DNA of 64,000 nt, taken from assembly GCA_947579665.1 (NCBI GenBank), contig OX388349.1:87764197-87828196 (forward strand), written 5' to 3'. The notes under the pieces are model-generated. The model made no database searches. It was not told the origin of the DNA and saw only the letters and a list, made by a program, of their open reading frames with translations. The position numbers were made by a program, and so were the translations under genes. Below are positions 60,163 to 64,000 of this stretch, piece after piece; within the stretch, counting starts at the first letter, position 1; each line of letters opens with the position of its first letter. This stretch comes from Sympetrum striolatum. Taxonomy: Eukaryota; Arthropoda; Insecta; Odonata; Libellulidae.

Positions 60163-61060
60163 ATGGACTTAAGTCAAATTTGAGGGAATTCGAATTCCCC
60201 CAATTCTGCCCACCGTGGTTTCCTGTGATCGTCCATATTTGGATAAGTGTGACAAGTCTTCACACATCGTACTTGTTGCCAGAATGATCCTCTCTTAGCC
60301 ATTGACATTGGATTCTAAGGATTTTGTATATTTTATGAAAAATAATTCCTAATGAAAGTTTCATCCTTGGGCACCTTCGGATTTCCATTTTGGATGGAAT
60401 TTTTTCAGTCTTCAAGTTCCTAAACAGATGTCTATTTTTTACTAATTCGATTCCAGAGATGATTATTTGTTGTGTATATAATGAAATATTTTTAACTTAA
60501 GAACGAATGAAGTGTTAAATGTTCAGGATGGGGAAGTCTTGTCAGGTTGATGGCATTTCCATGGTCTCTGTGAGCCCTGGAGGACATTTGTAAAAAGACT
60601 TTTGTGCCTTAAGAACTAAAATATGCCAATTACTGTGCCTCTCTATTTGTACAGCATTGGTCGCATTTCAGTGCATCATCTTGTTCTATCCAGAGATGTT
60701 TTTCTATCTAGTATTATTATTTTTCTGCAAACAATTTTTATCAGTAGCTTTTTATCTCCCTCTTGTACATATGATTTCCTCTGTGTGTTCCCTCTATCGA
60801 ATGTTGATTGTTATCATTGTATATTTAAGACTGAAAATAGCGCAATTTTCAGATGCTGTAGAGGCATTCTGTGAGTTGTCCGATGTTTAAAAGAGTATCC
60901 TCCTGGGCTTTATTCTTTGGGTACCACCAAGCTAAGTTAAATCTTGATGAAACATTTTGCTCGCTGTCGAAGAGCAATATTAATGCTCAGGATGTGAATG
61001 ATGGATAATTATTTTCATTAATTTATCATGTTATTTAAATAAAATTTGTACCAAGAATTT
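60163..61060 (+). other. bmm: brummer 3' UTR with polyadenylation signal
   Basis: After the TGA the sequence has no long frame. The first canonical AATAAA in a fitting place is at 61038-61043, giving a 3' UTR of roughly 0.9 kb. A second AATAAA at 61566-61571 could serve a longer transcript. Confidence 0.5.
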
Positions 61061-63124
61061 AAAAATGTTTTATGTGATTTCAATGGCTGTGATTTTGAAA
61101 TGATTTAGGCAACAAGGGTTTATGGATTAGTTTTCTTATGGGAACAAATTTTGGGATATAGTTTTGATTGATAATCTTTAAAAAGTGTCTAAATATATTT
61201 TTTTAAATTCATTACCTAGCTGATTATGAAATATTGATTGTGGATTTATATTTCTCTAGTCATATTATGGAAAATATTCTGGGAGTTTGCATTACAGATT
61301 GCTCTTAATGAGAAGAACTAATTTATTCATATAAATGATTCATATTTTATGGGAGGAACTGTCAAGGTCATATTTATCGAAGACTATATTTATCTATGAA
61401 TATCATATTTTTAATTTATAGTGGAACACTATTGGGTGTAGTTGGCATAGTCTACTGCAAGTAACAAAAGGATGGTCATGCAAACTCAAAGAAAATCAGC
61501 CTTATAAAGTGATACACAAGGCATATACATATAGTATTATATCTGTTGTTCTTCGCACAGGTGAAAATAAAATACTTTTTTGCATGACTGTCATTATGCA
61601 TTGTGAAAATAACTTCTACCCAGTCCTTTGCGAACAGTGAAATTCACAGACATAGGTGATATTTTGTGGAACTCCTTCATGTGGAGTTCGAATCATTTAT
61701 TCATGAATTGGTTCATAAAATTTGACAATCTTTACTCCTGCTACACGCAAAGGAGGTTGATCTAGTACTAGAATCAGTTTTATTGATCAAGACACCACAG
61801 GGCTGTGTCTTAAAGAATAACTAAAAAGAGGAATAAGAAAATTGTAGTCATTAAAATACTGTACTTAAGTGCTTCAATTAGTATTCATAGTAGAGTGGAA
61901 TCATGCTTTGCCCTTACGCTCATGTTGCTTGTATACATTGCATCTTGGGACAGTATCTTATTCCTGCATAGAAGAGAGGCAGCCTTTGTGGTTTAGAGCT
62001 ACCATGTGGGTTAAAGATTGACGTTGCTAGTCATTAGATAAATCCTATATTCTCAACCTGCGTCCGGGACAATTTTGATCTTATATCGTAGCTTCTTTTT
62101 AAGTGTTGTTTTTTTTCTGCGCTTAATCATGTACATGGGCAGTGGTGTAGTGTGTGCCATTGCTGCCTGGGGCAGAATCCTAATTTGCCGCCCTTGTGAC
62201 GTCATAAAAATAATGATATTGGTGGAAAAAAGGAATCATATGAAAGAGCATGTTCAGCTCCGCTCCAACTAAAAATATCAGTATTTATCGGTTCGGAGTT
62301 TCGGTTCGGTTCTGGTTGGATACCCTGCTGACCCACAGCTTTCTCTACCTGTGGACTTACCGCACGGAACTAGAAGTGTTGATAAATACGGTTTGTGTTT
62401 TAAAATTGAAGTAGATCACCGTTATATAACTTCACAGATGTGCATTAACGGTAGCTGCGATATTTTTCTTTGTTAGCCGGAATTTTACTTTTTTAAGTTA
62501 TTCTTTTCGTGATATTACCTTATTCATTAATAAATGATTAATTATTTTGGTGTTCTGTTCTTTCCAGTTTTGAGAAAGTGAACTTGCTAAAATTTCGATA
62601 AGGCTTTACCGTATGACTCACTCTTCACGAATGCGAGTTACCACCGGCAATGGAAGAGGCTCGGGGGACAACGGTAGGCTGGATCTCCAAGTTAAGGAAA
62701 CATACTATACTTTCATATTTTGCAGATCGATTTTATAAATTTCATCATCTAATGGTATTTCGAAGCATTAAAAATTTTATGGTAAATTTATAGTTTCACA
62801 CAGTCAGCCTTTTTTGTGTGAAACTAGAAATTTACCCAATAAACTCAAATAATACACAATGTATGACAAACTGTCATTTCATACATGGGGCTCACCAGAT
62901 CTCCTTGAGGACGAATTCATACCTAGTATTCCTACAGGTTATGTCTGTAATTCCTCCAAATCCTCGTGACATTGTTTGAACTTAACAATCTTTATTTCTA
63001 ATAATTCCATATTTAGAAGAAAAGTGTACTTTTCTCTTAAAACCACCCTCTTATATGATACGTAGTCTCCATGGGTACATTGTTCCTGATCAAGTACCAT
63101 ATGGCTCTATGAAATACGGTGCAC
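61061..63124. other. intergenic DNA downstream of brummer
   Basis: It is AT-rich without genes. A single CAGTGGTGTAGTG string at 62141 resembles one hAT end, but no partner end was found. A later AATAAA (61566) may serve brummer. Confidence 0.4.
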
Positions 63125-63240
63125 GGTAAAAATGTCACAGGTAAAAATGCCACGGTTAAAATGTCACACTTTTTGATAGGTAAAAATGCCACGGTAAATA
63201 TGCCACACTGGAATTCGGTGGGCGGTAAAAATGTCACAGC
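63125..63240 (+). repeat. minisatellite, ~15-bp GGTAAAAATGYCAC units
   Basis: GGTAAAAATGTCACA and close variants occur at 63125, 63140, 63155, 63179, 63193 and about 63224, with two short unrelated gaps. The minus-strand open frame through it only reflects the repeat. Confidence 0.75.
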
Positions 63241-63589
63241 AGAATTTTAACGGGGGGACATTACCATTTTGACAATGTTAAAGACCATTTTGACAATGGC
63301 TCATATTGTTGTAGTTACTCCTGTATAGAATGCAATAATGTTTGTTATGTTTCAACCATATTTACGCAATAATACAATTATTCACCATTATGGCAATGTT
63401 TAAAACTGTTTTAACAACGTCATGACTATCACTCACGCCGTAATTTATTATTGTTGTAACTATTGGCTGGATTGAAATAAATTTTTATGTATTTTTATCT
63501 TTTTTACGTCCAAAACAAACAGTGCACTATCCGCATCATAGGGTGAATGTATTATGCACAAATCAATCTGCCTTAGGAAATCTGCCCCC
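63241..63589. other. spacer with ACCATTTTGACAATG echoes
   Basis: The phrase CATTTTGACAATG recurs at about 63267 and 63292, with a weaker echo near 63390. No gene is seen. Confidence 0.45.
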
Positions 63590-64000
63590 CAGGAAGACTT
63601 TTTCTTGTGAAACTGCCATCCAACTTGTTTTATCTAAATAGCGAAAAATGGCAGATGATGGAAAGACTACAGTTTTAATTATGTTAGATGTTAAAAGGGC
63701 TTTTGAAACTATTGACAGGGACCTACTGGTAGAAAAATTAACAAAATATGGTTTTGGAAATGCAGCTGTGGAACTAATAAAAAGCTATCTGAGCAATAGA
63801 AAACAAAAAACAAGGCATATTAACTTAACCTCAGGTGAAATTTTCAACAATTTGGGTATTCCTCAAGGGGCAATTATGGAGCCATTACTATTTATCCTTT
63901 ACATTAATGATCTTTCATTACAATTAAATAATGTATTTGTAATTGTTTTTGCCGATGACATATTAATATCTGCATCTGAGGGGACCCATGAAAAAGTATG
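63590..64000 (+). mobile_element. LINE reverse transcriptase, partial at the window end
   Basis: The frame opens RKTFSCETAIQLVLSK, has a TAG at 63639 where the family usually has Trp, then continues KMADDGKTTVLIMLDVKRAF (motif A with its Asp), GIPQGAIMEPLLFILYINDL (motif B, where the usual SVLGP is AIMEP) and FADDILIS (motif C) before the window ends. Sequence before motif 0 is missing, so it looks 5'-truncated. It is CR1/Jockey/I-like and distinct from the other LINEs here. The stop suggests an inactive copy. Confidence 0.85.

Noticed and set aside
62141..62340. Possible hAT element starting CAGTGGTGTAG
   Set aside because: No inverted partner end or 8-bp duplication found within the window.

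Overview
The window is animal nuclear DNA, AT-rich, with long introns and dense transposon debris. It holds one intact host gene. That gene encodes a patatin-domain triglyceride lipase very close to insect Brummer (the ATGL/PNPLA2 orthologue). Its insect-type sequence, together with the mix of CR1/Jockey/I-like LINEs, hAT and Harbinger elements and tRNA-like SINEs, points to an insect with a transposon-rich genome. I cannot name the order or species.

Region by region. Positions 1-4310 are nested transposons: a decayed BED/hAT transposase (about 283-1060), a minus-strand LINE cut up by a foreign segment (about 1062-3198), and a second 5'-truncated copy of the same LINE family (about 4085-4310). 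Positions 4311-16185 are mostly unrecognised AT-rich DNA with a two-unit repeat (7118-7790), a hammerhead-ribozyme-like fold (7909-7947) and a LINE tail with a (TAA)n end (about 8870-9720). Positions 16185-28480 hold most of the well-delimited mobile DNA: a 5'-truncated LINE, a 2.37-kb hAT element with 8-bp target duplications and a SINE nested in it, a Harbinger-type MITE, a broken Harbinger transposase, a 228-bp hAT MITE and a further LINE tail.

Positions 28480-61043 are the brummer gene on the plus strand. A CCAAT/GC-box/initiator region precedes an ATG at 28912. Twelve coding exons join without a frame break into a 659-residue protein ending at 60162, followed by a 3' UTR with an AATAAA at 61038. 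Introns 1 and 2 are 14.6 and 5.1 kb. The other introns carry repeats, including a tandem array of about 165-bp units that each contain a tRNA B-box-like motif, an inverted copy of the 7118-7790 repeat, and a fold-back tRNA-like insertion with 12-bp target duplications.

Positions 61044-64000 are intergenic, with a 15-bp minisatellite and the start of a LINE reverse transcriptase that runs off the window. No second host gene, no confident functional tRNA and no CRISPR or operon-like structure was found. All exon boundaries were inferred by eye from reading frame, GT-AG sites and family conservation.
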